From: Variovorax paradoxus NBRC 15149
GTDB taxonomy: Bacteria; Pseudomonadota; Gammaproteobacteria; Burkholderiales; Burkholderiaceae_C
Direction of reading: 5' to 3'
DNA length: 64,000 nucleotides
Assembly: GCF_001591365.1 (NCBI RefSeq)
Contig: NZ_BCUT01000007.1
Location: forward strand, 248,001-312,000
This document shows positions 26,880-35,643 of the stretch, in pieces (within the stretch, counting starts at the first letter, position 1; the number at the start of each line of letters is the position of its first letter). The translations under genes were made by a program, and so were the position numbers. The notes beneath the pieces are model-generated. The model saw nothing but the letters and a program-made list of their open reading frames with translations. It searched no databases and had not been told where the DNA came from.

Positions 26880-28270
26880 GGCGCGAAGGCGGCCAGGCCG
26901 CTCATGTCCGCCAACAGGCGGTTGGCCGAAGGCGGCGCGAGTTGCCCCGCCGCATCGGTGATCTGCATGCGCTGCAGCCAGGCCTCGAATTCGGGCGCGC
27001 GCTTCAGGCCCAGCGTCTGGCGCAGGAACAGCGCGTCGTGGAACGAGGTGCTCTGGTAGTTGAGCATCACGTCGTCGGCGCCCGGAATGCCCATGATGAA
27101 GTTGATGCCCGCGGTGCCCAGCAGCACGAGCAGGTTGTCCATGTCGTCCTGGTCGGCCTCGGCATGGTTGGTGTAGCAGATGTCGCAGCCGATGGGCAGG
27201 CCCAGCAGCTTGCCGCAGCAATGGTCTTCGAGCCCGGCGCGGATGATCTGCTTGCCGTCGAAAAGATATTCGGGCCCGATGAAGCCGACCACCGTGTTGA
27301 TGAGCAGCGGCTTGTAGCGCTGCGCCAATGCATAGGCGCGCACCTCGCAGGTCTGCTGGTCGACGCCGAAGTTGGCATTGGCCGAAAGCGCGCTGCCCTG
27401 GCCGGTCTCGAAGTACATCACGTTGTTGCCGACCGTGCCGCGGTTCAGCGCCAGCGCCGCGGCGTGTGCCTCGGCCAGCAGTTCGGGCGTGACGCCGAAG
27501 GACAGGTTCGCCTTTTCAGTGCCCGCGATCGACTGGAACACCAGGTCCACCGGCGCGCCGGCTTCCGCGAGCTTGAGCGTGTTGGTCACGTGCGTGAGCA
27601 CGCAGCTCTGGGTCGGAATCTCGAAGCGCTGGATCACCTCGTCGAGCATGTGCAGCAAGCGGCCGAGCACCTGCATGCTGTCGGACACCGGGTTGAGGCC
27701 GATCACCGCATCGCCCGCGCCGTAGAGCAGGCCGTCGAGCGTGGAGGCCGCCACGCCGCGCAGGTCGTCGGTCGGATGGTTGGGCTGCAGCCGCACGGCC
27801 AGGTGGCCGGGCAGGCCGATGGTGTCGCGAAAGCGCGTGACCACGCTGCACTTCCTGGCGACCGACACCAGGTCCTGGTTGCGCATGAGCTTGGACACGG
27901 CGGCCACCATCTCGGGCGTGAGGCCCGGTGCCAGCGCCGTCAGCGCCTGGGTGGTGGCCTGCTCCGAGAGCAGCCAGTTGCGGAAGTCGCCGACCGTGAG
28001 GTGCGACACCGGCGCAAAGGCCTCTGCGTCATGGGTGTCGATGATGAGGCGCGTGATGTTGTCGCTCTCGTAGGGAATCAGCGCCTCGGTCAGGAACTGC
28101 TTGAGCGGCGTCTCGGCCAGCACGTGGCGCGCCGCCATGCGCTGCTGCGCGGTGGCCGCGCCGATCTCCGCGAGGTAGTCGCCCGAGCGCGCCGGGCTGG
28201 CCACGGCCATGACCTGCTTGAGGTCGTCGAAGGCGAAGACCTGGCCGGCGATGGTGGTGCGATAGCGCAT
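26876..28270 (-). CDS. eutB: Ethanolamine ammonia-lyase large subunit
   Basis: 464 residues, normal length. Family stretches: AGQVFAFDDLKQVMAVASPA, VARKCSVVTRFRDTIGLPG, RLQPNHPTDD, GVAASTLDGLLYGAGDAVIG, NVMYFETGQGSALSANANFG and CCGKLLGLPIGCDICYTNHA. EutB contains the active site of the B12-dependent lyase. It lies 16 bases after the permease gene and overlaps eutC, giving a compact permease-eutB-eutC operon. The product acetaldehyde would need an aldehyde dehydrogenase encoded elsewhere. Confidence 0.97.
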   Translation of the reverse strand: MRYRTTIAGQVFAFDDLKQVMAVASPARSGDYLAEIGAATAQQRMAARHVLAETPLKQFLTEALIPYESDNITRLIIDTHDAEAFAPVSHLTVGDFRNWLLSEQATTQALTALAPGLTPEMVAAVSKLMRNQDLVSVARKCSVVTRFRDTIGLPGHLAVRLQPNHPTDDLRGVAASTLDGLLYGAGDAVIGLNPVSDSMQVLGRLLHMLDEVIQRFEIPTQSCVLTHVTNTLKLAEAGAPVDLVFQSIAGTEKANLSFGVTPELLAEAHAAALALNRGTVGNNVMYFETGQGSALSANANFGVDQQTCEVRAYALAQRYKPLLINTVVGFIGPEYLFDGKQIIRAGLEDHCCGKLLGLPIGCDICYTNHAEADQDDMDNLLVLLGTAGINFIMGIPGADDVMLNYQSTSFHDALFLRQTLGLKRAPEFEAWLQRMQITDAAGQLAPPSANRLLADMSGLAAFAP

Positions 28271-28286
28271 CTTTCTCTCTTCTTGT

Positions 28287-29708
28287 TCACGCGATGGTGC
28301 GGGAAGACAGCATCTCGTCGGGCGCCGCCGCCTTGCGCTGCGCCGAGGTCAGCAGGAAGTAGCCGTAGGCCGCTGCCATCAGCACCAGGAACAGCACGGT
28401 CAGCATGAAGTTGAACCAGACCATGGCGCCCAGGCAGACCACGCCAAGCCCGAGCGCAATGGCCGGAAACACCGGATAGAAGGGCGCGCGGTAGGTGCGC
28501 AGCAGGCCGGGCTCGCTCCTGCGCAGCCTGAACAGCGCGGCCATCGAGATCAGGTACATCACGATGGCGCCGAGCACGGCCATGGTCACGATGTTGGCGG
28601 TGAGCGTCTGGCCGCCGAACTGCACCCACTCGTCGCTGAAGATGGCCACCACGCCGATCACGCCGCCGGCCAGCAGCGCGCGGTGCGGCGTGTCGAAGCG
28701 CGGGCTCAGGCCCGCGAAGTAGCGCGGCAGGTAGCCGGCGCGCGCCAGCGCGAAGATCTGGCGCGAGTAGCCCATGATGATCCCGTGGAACGAGGCAATC
28801 AGCCCGAAGAGGCCGATCCACACCAGCATGTGCAGCCAGCCGCTGTTGTCGCCCACCACCGCCTTCATGGCCTGCGGCAGCGGGTCGTTGATGTTGGCGA
28901 GCTTGCGCCAGTCGCCCACGCCGCCCGCGAAGATCATCACGCCGAAGGCCAGCACCACCAGCGTGACGATGCCCGTGGTGTAGGCGATGGGAATGGTGCG
29001 GTGCGGATCGCGCGCTTCCTCCGCGGCCATGGCCGCGCCCTCGATGGCCAGGAAGAACCAGATCGCGAACGGTATCGACGCGAAGATGCCCGAGATGGCC
29101 GCGCCGTTGAGCACGCTGCCGCCGGCCCAGCCGTTGGCGACGAAGTTGGCCATGGTCCAGCCCGGCGTGACCACGCCCATGAACACCAGCAGCTCGACAA
29201 TGGCCAGCAGCGTCACGAACAGCTCGAAGGCCGCCGCAATGCCCACGCCGATCCAGTTGAGCGCGATGAAGATCACGTACGCACCCAGCGCGAACCACTT
29301 CGGGTTGATGCCGGGGAACTGCACGTTGAGATAGGCACCGATGGCCAGCGCGATGGCCGGCGGCGCAAAGACGAATTCGATCAGCGTGGCAAAGCCCGCC
29401 ACGAAGCCGCCGGTCGGCCCGAAGGCGCGCCGCGCGTAGGCAAACGGGCCGCCCGCATGCGGAATGGCGGTGGAGAGCTCGGTGAAGCTGAAGATGAAGG
29501 TGGTGTACATCGTGGCCACCAGCACCGTGGCCACCAGGAAGCCGAGCGTGCCGGCAGTGTTCCAGCCGTAGCTCCAACCAAAGTACTCGCCCGAGATGAC
29601 CAGGCCCACGGCAATGCCCCAGAGCTGGACGGGGCCGAGGACCTTCTTCAGATGGCCGGTGCCTGTGGGAACAGTGGCTGCGACCGGCGTGACTGCGGTG
29701 GGCTGCAT
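28287..29708 (-). CDS. eat: Ethanolamine permease, APC superfamily
   Basis: 473 residues with 12 predicted membrane helices. HLKKVLGPVQLWGIAVGLVI, SGEYFGWSYGWNTAGTLGF, FSFTELSTAIPHAGGPFAYA and FFLAIEGAAMAAEEARDPHR are typical of the ethanolamine permease subgroup, and the gene directly precedes eutBC, which supports the substrate. The ATG follows GAGGAAG. It is the first gene of the operon, divergent from an FKBP gene over 102 bases. No regulator gene for the operon (EutR type) is in the window. Confidence 0.93.
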   Translation of the reverse strand: MQPTAVTPVAATVPTGTGHLKKVLGPVQLWGIAVGLVISGEYFGWSYGWNTAGTLGFLVATVLVATMYTTFIFSFTELSTAIPHAGGPFAYARRAFGPTGGFVAGFATLIEFVFAPPAIALAIGAYLNVQFPGINPKWFALGAYVIFIALNWIGVGIAAAFELFVTLLAIVELLVFMGVVTPGWTMANFVANGWAGGSVLNGAAISGIFASIPFAIWFFLAIEGAAMAAEEARDPHRTIPIAYTTGIVTLVVLAFGVMIFAGGVGDWRKLANINDPLPQAMKAVVGDNSGWLHMLVWIGLFGLIASFHGIIMGYSRQIFALARAGYLPRYFAGLSPRFDTPHRALLAGGVIGVVAIFSDEWVQFGGQTLTANIVTMAVLGAIVMYLISMAALFRLRRSEPGLLRTYRAPFYPVFPAIALGLGVVCLGAMVWFNFMLTVLFLVLMAAAYGYFLLTSAQRKAAAPDEMLSSRTIA

Positions 29709-29810
29709 GGGGCTTCCTCTTTTTGCGGATGTTGACAGTGCGTATCCGGCAAAGCAAGGCCCGTTCCATCGCTGGCCATAATCGTGCTTTTCAATCTCCC
29801 GAGGTGTTCA

Positions 29811-30239
29811 GTGAAGTCTTCCTCTTCTTCCTTGTCTCTCTTCTGTGCCGCCCTGGTCTCGCTGTGCGCGGTGTCCGCCGCCTGGGCGCAATCGGCGCCG
29901 GTCACCACGCCAAGCGGCCTGGTCTACCAGTCGCTGAAGGAAGGCACCGGCGCATCGCCCGCCGCCACCGACGTGGTCAAGGTGCACTACCGCGGCACCT
30001 TCCCCGACAGCGGCAAGGAATTCGACAGCTCCTACAGCCGCGGCGAGCCGACCGAGTTTCCGCTCAACGGCGTGATCCCCTGCTGGACCGAGGGCGTGCA
30101 GAAGATGAAGCCCGGCGGCAAGGCCAAGCTGACCTGCCCGCCATCGATTGCCTACGGTTCGCGCGGCGCGGGCGGCGTGATTCCGCCGAACGCCACGCTC
30201 AACTTCGAAGTCGAGCTGGTCTCCGTCAAGAAGCGCTGA
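29811..30239 (+). CDS. FKBP-type peptidyl-prolyl cis-trans isomerase, secreted
   Basis: 142 residues. I chose the GTG at 29811 because GAGGTG precedes it and the sequence after it (VKSSSSSLSLFCAALVSLCA) is a Sec signal peptide; an ATG at 29784 gives a less natural start. Mature part: one FKBP domain with VKVHYRGTFPDSGKEFDSSY, NGVIPCWTEGVQKMKPGGKA and YGSRGAGGVIPPNATLNFEV. The protein should help fold periplasmic proteins. Convergent with opgD, 18 bases apart. Confidence 0.94.
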   Translation: MKSSSSSLSLFCAALVSLCAVSAAWAQSAPVTTPSGLVYQSLKEGTGASPAATDVVKVHYRGTFPDSGKEFDSSYSRGEPTEFPLNGVIPCWTEGVQKMKPGGKAKLTCPPSIAYGSRGAGGVIPPNATLNFEVELVSVKKR

Positions 30240-30257
30240 CCGGCAGATCTCGAGAAC

Positions 30258-31856
30258 TCACCCTGGCTGGAACTGGAACAGCCAGGTTTCGGTCAGCGTC
30301 TTGTCGCCGGTCTTCAGGTAGAGCCGCATGTCGATGGGCTCGTTGCCTTCGGGCGTGAAGTCGAACTGGGCGCGCCAGTGGCCCGGCACGCCGTTGGGAA
30401 CGGCCTCGGCAAAGACGTAGGAGAACTTGCCGCGCGGCGCCGTCAGCACCAGCTCGGGCTTGACGCCGAAGGGCACGGTGGTGAGCGGCTGCCCGACGAA
30501 CTCCACCATGAACTTGCGCACGCCCGGCGGGCGCGGCTGGCCCGGCTGCCCGCCGCGCCCGATGCGCGTGGCCACGCAGCGCGCGAGCGGCGAGGGAAAG
30601 GGCTCCTGGTCGGTCCAGTGCAGCCGGTACTGCAGGCTGTAGCTCGCGCCCGCCTTGGCGTCGGCCTTGGGCACCCAGAAGGCGACGATGTTGTCGTGGA
30701 TCTCGTCGTCGGTCGGGATCTCGATCAACTGCACCGAGCCTTCGCCCCAGTCGCCCAGCGGTTCGATCCACAGGCTCGGGCGCTTCTCGTAGTTGACGCC
30801 GTCCTGGTAGTTGTCGAACGCGCGGTCGCGCTGCAGCAGCCCGAAGCCGCGCGGCCGCGTGTCGGCAAAGGCCGAGGCGCGCGTCTGCGTCGGGTTGTTG
30901 AGCGGGCGCCAGATGCGCTCGCCCGCGCCGTTCCAGATGGCCAGGCCGTCGGAGTCGTGCACCTCGGGGCGCCAGTCGATGGCGGTGGGCTTGATGGTTT
31001 CCGAATACCAGTACATCGAGGTGAGCGGCACCAGGCCCAGTCGCGAGACGTCGCGGCGCAGGAAAACGCGCGCGTCGATGTCCATGATCACGGCCTTGCC
31101 GCGCTGCATCACGAACTTGAACACGCCCGTGACGCTCGGCCCTTCGAGCAGCGCGTAGACGGTCATCGAAGTGGTGTTGTTCGCGGCCGGCGTCTCGAAA
31201 TAGAAGCGCGTGAAGGTAGGAAATTCCTCGGGCTTGTCGGGCACCGCCACGTCGAGCGCCAGGCCGCGCGCCGACAAGCCGTACTGGTAGAGCTCGCCGA
31301 TCGCGCGGAAGTAGGAGGCGCCCAGAAAAGCCACCCAGTCGTTCTTCTGCCAGTCGAGCTTGCCCTGGTCGCCCAGGCGGCTTTCCTGCAGCCGAAAGCC
31401 CGCAAAGCCCGCGCCGGCCGGCAGCGCGCGCGCCGGGCTGTCGGGCGGCATCGAGAAGTACGAAGGGCTGTAGAGCACCTCGCGCGCGAAGGCATCGCCA
31501 TCGGAATTCTCGAGCACGTGCATGCGCACCGGTGTCTGGAAGAAGCGGCCGAGGTGGAAGAAGGTGACGGGAAAGGCGCCCGGTCCGTCGCGGAAGAGGG
31601 CGTTGGCCGGGTCGAACTTGATCTTGCCGTGCGCGTCGTAGTCGATCTTCTCGAGCACCTCGGGTGCGAGCGGCGTGGCGGCGGCATAGGGCTGCCCGGC
31701 CAGGCGCTTGGCCTGCGCCACCAGTCGGTCGAACGAGAAGGGCGAAGGCTGGCTCAGCTTCAGGCCGTTGGCGGCCAGTGCCTCTTCGGGCAGTCCAAGG
31801 GCGGCGAGTGCGGCGGCGGCACCACCTGCGGCAAGGAAGGATCGGCGATCAAGCAT
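30258..31856 (-). CDS. opgD: Glucan biosynthesis protein D, periplasmic
   Basis: 532 residues from the ATG at 31856; the frame is open upstream to 32051 but the sequence MLDRRSFLAAGGAAAALAAL is a twin-arginine signal that should be N-terminal. Typical OpgG/OpgD body: FSFDRLVAQAKRLAGQPYAA, FFHLGRFFQTPVRMHVLE, FLGASYFRAIGELYQYGLSA and LVPLTSMYWYSETIKPTAID. OpgD acts in the periplasm on osmoregulated glucans, with a Tat-exported form as in Escherichia coli. No opgH or opgG is in the window. Confidence 0.94.
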   Translation of the reverse strand: MLDRRSFLAAGGAAAALAALGLPEEALAANGLKLSQPSPFSFDRLVAQAKRLAGQPYAAATPLAPEVLEKIDYDAHGKIKFDPANALFRDGPGAFPVTFFHLGRFFQTPVRMHVLENSDGDAFAREVLYSPSYFSMPPDSPARALPAGAGFAGFRLQESRLGDQGKLDWQKNDWVAFLGASYFRAIGELYQYGLSARGLALDVAVPDKPEEFPTFTRFYFETPAANNTTSMTVYALLEGPSVTGVFKFVMQRGKAVIMDIDARVFLRRDVSRLGLVPLTSMYWYSETIKPTAIDWRPEVHDSDGLAIWNGAGERIWRPLNNPTQTRASAFADTRPRGFGLLQRDRAFDNYQDGVNYEKRPSLWIEPLGDWGEGSVQLIEIPTDDEIHDNIVAFWVPKADAKAGASYSLQYRLHWTDQEPFPSPLARCVATRIGRGGQPGQPRPPGVRKFMVEFVGQPLTTVPFGVKPELVLTAPRGKFSYVFAEAVPNGVPGHWRAQFDFTPEGNEPIDMRLYLKTGDKTLTETWLFQFQPG

Positions 31857-32077
31857 GTGTTTCTTGAGGGTTGCGGTCTTGGGAGTACGTCGTGTGGAGT
31901 ACGAAAAAAAAGGATGCACGGAAGGCGATGCGGCCGGAGAAACCATCCTAATGCAGCCGGCGCCGGGGATTTTCCACGCACAAGAGCAGGGAGCATGCCG
32001 CGGCCGCGGGGTTTGGCGCGTCAGCCAAGCTGCGCAGCGCGAGCCGGACAAGGCCGGGACCTGAGAAATTTGTGCGT
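31857..32077. other. Gene-free stretch between opgD and the methyltransferase gene
   Basis: 221 bases between two minus-strand genes. It should hold the opgD promoter. I see a short A-run (about 31906-31911) but no convincing -35/-10 pair, terminator or repeat. Confidence 0.6.
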
Positions 32078-32935
32078 TTATGTATCGGCGCTGTCATCAG
32101 CGCTGTCGGCCACGCCCAGCGCGTAGACCGCATAGAGCGGCACGCCGAGCAGCATCAGCACCAGCGGCGCGAACAGGGTGTAGGCCAGGCCGATGCCTTC
32201 GAACACGCGGTAGGTGGCGTCGAGGCGCAGGCGCGGATGGGGCTGCGTCAGTTCGGCGGCCCGGCGCAGCCCCCAATGAAACTGCGCCCCGGTGGCGCGC
32301 AGCGAGGGATGTTGCGCGGCGCGGCCCACGGCGAGCCAGCAGACGGCATCGAAGGCCAGCACCGAGCCCGCGGGCGCGCGCTCGCCGAAGGTCGCGAGCA
32401 CGGCCTGCGCCTGCTGCGGCTGCAGGTACATCAGGACGCCTTCGGTGAAGAGGAAGACCGGCTGTGCCTGGCGTGTGCGCGGCAGCTCGAGTTCGTCCCA
32501 CCAGCGCGGCGACGTGAGGTCGAGGTCGCGCGCATCGTGGCGCGGATGGGTCTCGGGAATCAGCTCGCGGCGCAGCGCCATCACCTCGGGCAGGTCGGCA
32601 TCCGTCATGCGCGACCTTCCGTCGTCCAGCCATTGGAAGTAGTGGCTCAGGCCGCAGCCCATGTTCACCACGCGGCCGCCCGGGTGTTGCTTGAGGAACT
32701 CCTGCGCGAGGCTGCGAAAGCGCTGCGTGCGGCTCAGGATGCTGTAGATGGTGGCCCGGTCCTCAGGCAGCGGATGGCCTTCGTCGCGGATCTTCTCGAG
32801 GATCGACGCGGCATAGGCGTCCCGCACGGCCATCTGCGGAAACATCGCGTCGCCGGAAGCGCGCGCGGCAAGCGGGATCCGCAAGGTCGACGGCACGGCC
32901 GAAAGTTTTCGTGCGGCTCTCTTGCTTGCTGTCAT
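32078..32935 (-). CDS. Class I SAM-dependent methyltransferase, leucine carboxyl methyltransferase-like (PPM1/TcmP group)
   Basis: 285 residues starting at the ATG at 32935 (MTASKRAARKLSAVPSTLRI). Motifs: ARASGDAMFPQMAVRDAYA, VVNMGCGLSHYFQWLDDG (SAM-binding glycines), the acidic ARDLDLTSPRWWDE and FLFTEGVLMYLQPQQAQAVL, all typical of bacterial members with a leucine carboxyl methyltransferase fold. The C-terminus has a hydrophobic stretch (YTLFAPLVLMLLGVPLYAVY) that may be a membrane helix, which is unusual for the family. Substrate unknown; bacterial homologues are mostly annotated from polyketide tailoring. Confidence 0.82.
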   Translation of the reverse strand: MTASKRAARKLSAVPSTLRIPLAARASGDAMFPQMAVRDAYAASILEKIRDEGHPLPEDRATIYSILSRTQRFRSLAQEFLKQHPGGRVVNMGCGLSHYFQWLDDGRSRMTDADLPEVMALRRELIPETHPRHDARDLDLTSPRWWDELELPRTRQAQPVFLFTEGVLMYLQPQQAQAVLATFGERAPAGSVLAFDAVCWLAVGRAAQHPSLRATGAQFHWGLRRAAELTQPHPRLRLDATYRVFEGIGLAYTLFAPLVLMLLGVPLYAVYALGVADSADDSADT

Positions 32936-33013
32936 GGGCGCAGGCACCGGGTCATGCGCAAGTCTGGCTGCTCCCGCGCCGCGGAGCAAGTCAGCTTTTC
33001 GTCAGCCGGGGCA

Positions 33014-33037
33014 GGCCGGCATGCCCCCGTGCCGGCC
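33014..33037 (-). terminator. Strong hairpin after the first mmsA-like gene, no U-run
   Basis: GGCCGGCA (33014-33021) and TGCCGGCC (33030-33037) form a perfect 8-base stem with an 8-base loop, 11 bases after the stop codon of the gene at 33048. There is no T-run on the minus strand after it, so it may be an RNA-stabilising hairpin or a factor-dependent terminator rather than an intrinsic one. Confidence 0.5.
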
Positions 33038-33047
33038 GTCACACCTT

Positions 33048-34556
33048 TTACTTGGCGGTGGGCATCACGAACTCGGCGCCCTTGCCAATGCTCTCGGGCC
33101 AGCGCTGCATGATCGACTTCTGCTTGGTGTAGAAGCGCACGCCTTCCTCGCCGTAGGCATGCATGTCGCCGAACAGCGAACGCTTCCAGCCGCCGAAGCC
33201 GTGCCATGCCATCGGCACCGGGATCGGCACGTTGATGCCGACCATGCCCACCTGGATGCGGCGGCTGAACTCGCGCGCCACGTTGCCGTCGCGCGTGAAG
33301 CAGCTCACGCCATTGCCGAATTCATGGTCGTTGACCAGGTCGACCGCGTCCTTGAAGTTGGCCACGCGCACGCAGGAGAGCACCGGGCCGAAGATCTCTT
33401 CCTTGTAGATGCGCATCTCGGGCGTGACGTGGTCGAACAGCGTGCCGCCCATCCAGAAGCCGTCGCCGCAGCCTTCGCCGGCCTGGCCGCCGTCGAACTG
33501 GCGGCCGTCGACCAGCAGCTTCGCGCCTTCCTTCTCGCCCTGGGCGATGTAGCCGGTGATGCGCTCATGCGCGGCGCGCGTGACGATCGGGCCCATCTCG
33601 GCCGCGAGGTTCTCGCCGTCGAGCACCTTGAGCGTCTTCGTCCGCTCGATGAGCTTGGGAATGATCTTGTCGGCCACGTCGCCCACCAGCACCGCCACGC
33701 TGATCGCCATGCAGCGCTCGCCGGCCGAGCCGTAGCCAGCGCCGATCAGTGCGTCCACCGTCTGGTCGATGTCGGCGTCGGGCATCACCACCATGTGGTT
33801 CTTCGCGCCGCCAAGGGCCTGCACGCGCTTGCCGTTGCGAGCGCCGGTTTCGTAGATGTAGTTGGCAATGGGCGTGGAGCCCACGAAGCTCACGGCCTTG
33901 ACGTCGGGGTGCTCGAGCAGCGCGTCGACCGCCACCTTGTCGCCCTGCACCACGTTGAACACGCCGTCGGGAAGGCCCGCTTCCTTCAGCAGTTCGGCCA
34001 TGCGCAGCGACGGGGTCGGGTCGGTCGGGCTCGGCTTGAGAATGAAGGTGTTGCCCGCGGCAATGGCCACCGGGAACATCCACATCGGCACCATCACCGG
34101 GAAGTTGAAGGGCGTGATGCCAGCCACCACGCCGAGCGGCTGGCGCAGCGTCCAGTTGTCGATGCCGGTGGAGACCTGGTCGGTGAAGTCGCCCTTGAGC
34201 AATTGCGGGATGCCGCAGGCGAATTCGACGATGTCGATGCCGCGCGAGACCTCGCCCTGCGCGTCGGTGAACACCTTGCCGTGCTCGGCGGTGATCATGT
34301 GCGCAAGCTCGTCCTTGTGCAGGTTGAGCAGCTCCAAAAACTTGAACATCACGCGGGCGCGGCGGATCGGCGGCGTGTCGGACCACTTGGGAAAGGCGGC
34401 CTGCGCGGCGGCCACCGCAGCATCGACGTCGGCCTGGACGGCCAGCGCCACCTTGCCCGTGACCTTGCCGGTCGCGGGGTTGGTGACGTCCTGCGTGCGG
34501 GTGGAGCTGCCGGCGGCGTGCTGGCCGCCGATGAAATGCGCGATCTGTGTGGTCAT
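33048..34556 (-). CDS. mmsA: CoA-acylating methylmalonate-semialdehyde dehydrogenase (first copy)
   Basis: 502 residues, aldehyde dehydrogenase superfamily. Typical MmsA stretches: ITPFNFPVMVPMWMFPVAIA, FVGSTPIANYIYETG and the catalytic cysteine in YGSAGERCMAIS; the CoA-acylating group lacks the usual general-base glutamate. It converts methylmalonate semialdehyde to propionyl-CoA, or malonate semialdehyde to acetyl-CoA. A second copy lies in the valine operon at 45479, so this one may serve another input such as beta-alanine or inositol (inference). Divergent from a LysR gene. Confidence 0.93.
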   Translation of the reverse strand: MTTQIAHFIGGQHAAGSSTRTQDVTNPATGKVTGKVALAVQADVDAAVAAAQAAFPKWSDTPPIRRARVMFKFLELLNLHKDELAHMITAEHGKVFTDAQGEVSRGIDIVEFACGIPQLLKGDFTDQVSTGIDNWTLRQPLGVVAGITPFNFPVMVPMWMFPVAIAAGNTFILKPSPTDPTPSLRMAELLKEAGLPDGVFNVVQGDKVAVDALLEHPDVKAVSFVGSTPIANYIYETGARNGKRVQALGGAKNHMVVMPDADIDQTVDALIGAGYGSAGERCMAISVAVLVGDVADKIIPKLIERTKTLKVLDGENLAAEMGPIVTRAAHERITGYIAQGEKEGAKLLVDGRQFDGGQAGEGCGDGFWMGGTLFDHVTPEMRIYKEEIFGPVLSCVRVANFKDAVDLVNDHEFGNGVSCFTRDGNVAREFSRRIQVGMVGINVPIPVPMAWHGFGGWKRSLFGDMHAYGEEGVRFYTKQKSIMQRWPESIGKGAEFVMPTAK

Positions 34557-34632
34557 CGAGAGTCCCAGGTCAAGTGATTGCGCCAGTCTAGGAAAGGGAA
34601 GGGTCCCTGCCTAGGCGCCAGGGTTGAACTGT

Positions 34633-34652
34633 TTGTTCGCTATAGTGAACAA
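34633..34652. promoter_or_regulatory. LysR-type operator, TTGTTC-N8-GAACAA
   Basis: A perfect 6-base inverted repeat (34633-34638 and 34647-34652) with an 8-base spacer lies in the 103-base gap between the divergent mmsA-like and LysR genes, 7 bases before the LysR ATG. It is the probable binding site of that regulator, controlling both directions. Confidence 0.75.
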
Positions 34653-34659
34653 TCCCACC

Positions 34660-35610
34660 ATGGATCTGCAAAAAGCCGAATCGCTCTGGATGCACCTGCA
34701 CTGGCTGATCGTGCTCGGCCAGCAGGGCAGCTACACCGCCGCCGCCGCGCGCCTCGGCGTGAGCAAGGCCGCCATGAGCCAGCGCATCGCCGAGCTGGAG
34801 CGCGCCGTGGGCGTCACGCTGGTGCGCCGCACCACCCGCAGCATGCGGCTGACCGAGGCCGGGCAGCAGCTGGTCGACCAGACGCGCGAGCCCTTCGAGC
34901 AGATCGCCCACAGCTTCCTGCAGGCGCAGGACCATGCGGGCGAGCCGCGCGGCCTGGTGCGCGTCACGGCACCGGTGGCGCTGGGCCGGCAGCAGCTCTT
35001 GCCCAGGCTCGCCGACTTTCTGCTGGCGCATCCGTCGATCCGCGTCGAAATGGAGCTTTCCGACCGGCTGAGTTCGCTGGCGACGGAGGGCTTCGACCTC
35101 GCGGTGCGGCACGCGGCTTCGCCGCCCGACACGCACGTGGCCTGGCGGCTGTGCGACACGCGCTCGGTGCTGGTCGCAAGCCGCGCCTACCTGCGCCGCA
35201 AGGGAACGCCGCTGGCGCCGCCCATGCTGACCGAGCACGACTGCCTGCACTATCCCCGCGGGCAGGAAACCAACGTGTGGTCCTTCGAGCGGCGCGGCGG
35301 CCGCGCGCGCCATGCCGAGCGCGTGACCGTGCCCATCGCCGGCCCGCTGGCGGCCAACAACAGCGAGGCACTGCGCGACGCGGCCCAGGCGGGGCTCGGC
35401 ATTGCGCTCCTGCCCGACTTCAGCGCGCAGTCGGGCCTGCAGGCGGGCAAGCTGGTCGAGGTGCTGCCCGACTGGCAGCCCACGGGCGCCTTCGCCGACC
35501 AGATCTACGCCATACGGCCTTATTCGCTGCACATTCCGCGTGCGGTCAACCTGTTCGTGAGCCATCTGCGCGAGACGCTGAAGGCGGGGTTCCCGCTGCC
35601 CGAGGCCTGA
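34660..35610 (+). CDS. LysR-family transcriptional regulator divergent from mmsA
   Basis: 316 residues from the ATG at 34660 (MDLQKAESLWMHLHWLIVLG). HTH: YTAAAARLGVSKAAMSQRIA at about residues 23-42, followed by RRTTRSMRLTEAGQQLV and a substrate-binding domain of the CrgA/AaeR type. The region upstream contains a perfect dyad typical for LysR sites. By position it most likely regulates the divergent mmsA-like gene and itself. Confidence 0.94.
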   Translation: MDLQKAESLWMHLHWLIVLGQQGSYTAAAARLGVSKAAMSQRIAELERAVGVTLVRRTTRSMRLTEAGQQLVDQTREPFEQIAHSFLQAQDHAGEPRGLVRVTAPVALGRQQLLPRLADFLLAHPSIRVEMELSDRLSSLATEGFDLAVRHAASPPDTHVAWRLCDTRSVLVASRAYLRRKGTPLAPPMLTEHDCLHYPRGQETNVWSFERRGGRARHAERVTVPIAGPLAANNSEALRDAAQAGLGIALLPDFSAQSGLQAGKLVEVLPDWQPTGAFADQIYAIRPYSLHIPRAVNLFVSHLRETLKAGFPLPEA

Positions 35611-35643
35611 TGGCCGGCGGGCTTCCGGCCTCGCTTTCAGATT

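Noticed and set aside
33014..33037. Intrinsic terminator for the first mmsA-like gene
   Set aside because: The stem is perfect but no T-run follows on the transcribed strand; kept only as a hairpin with low confidence.
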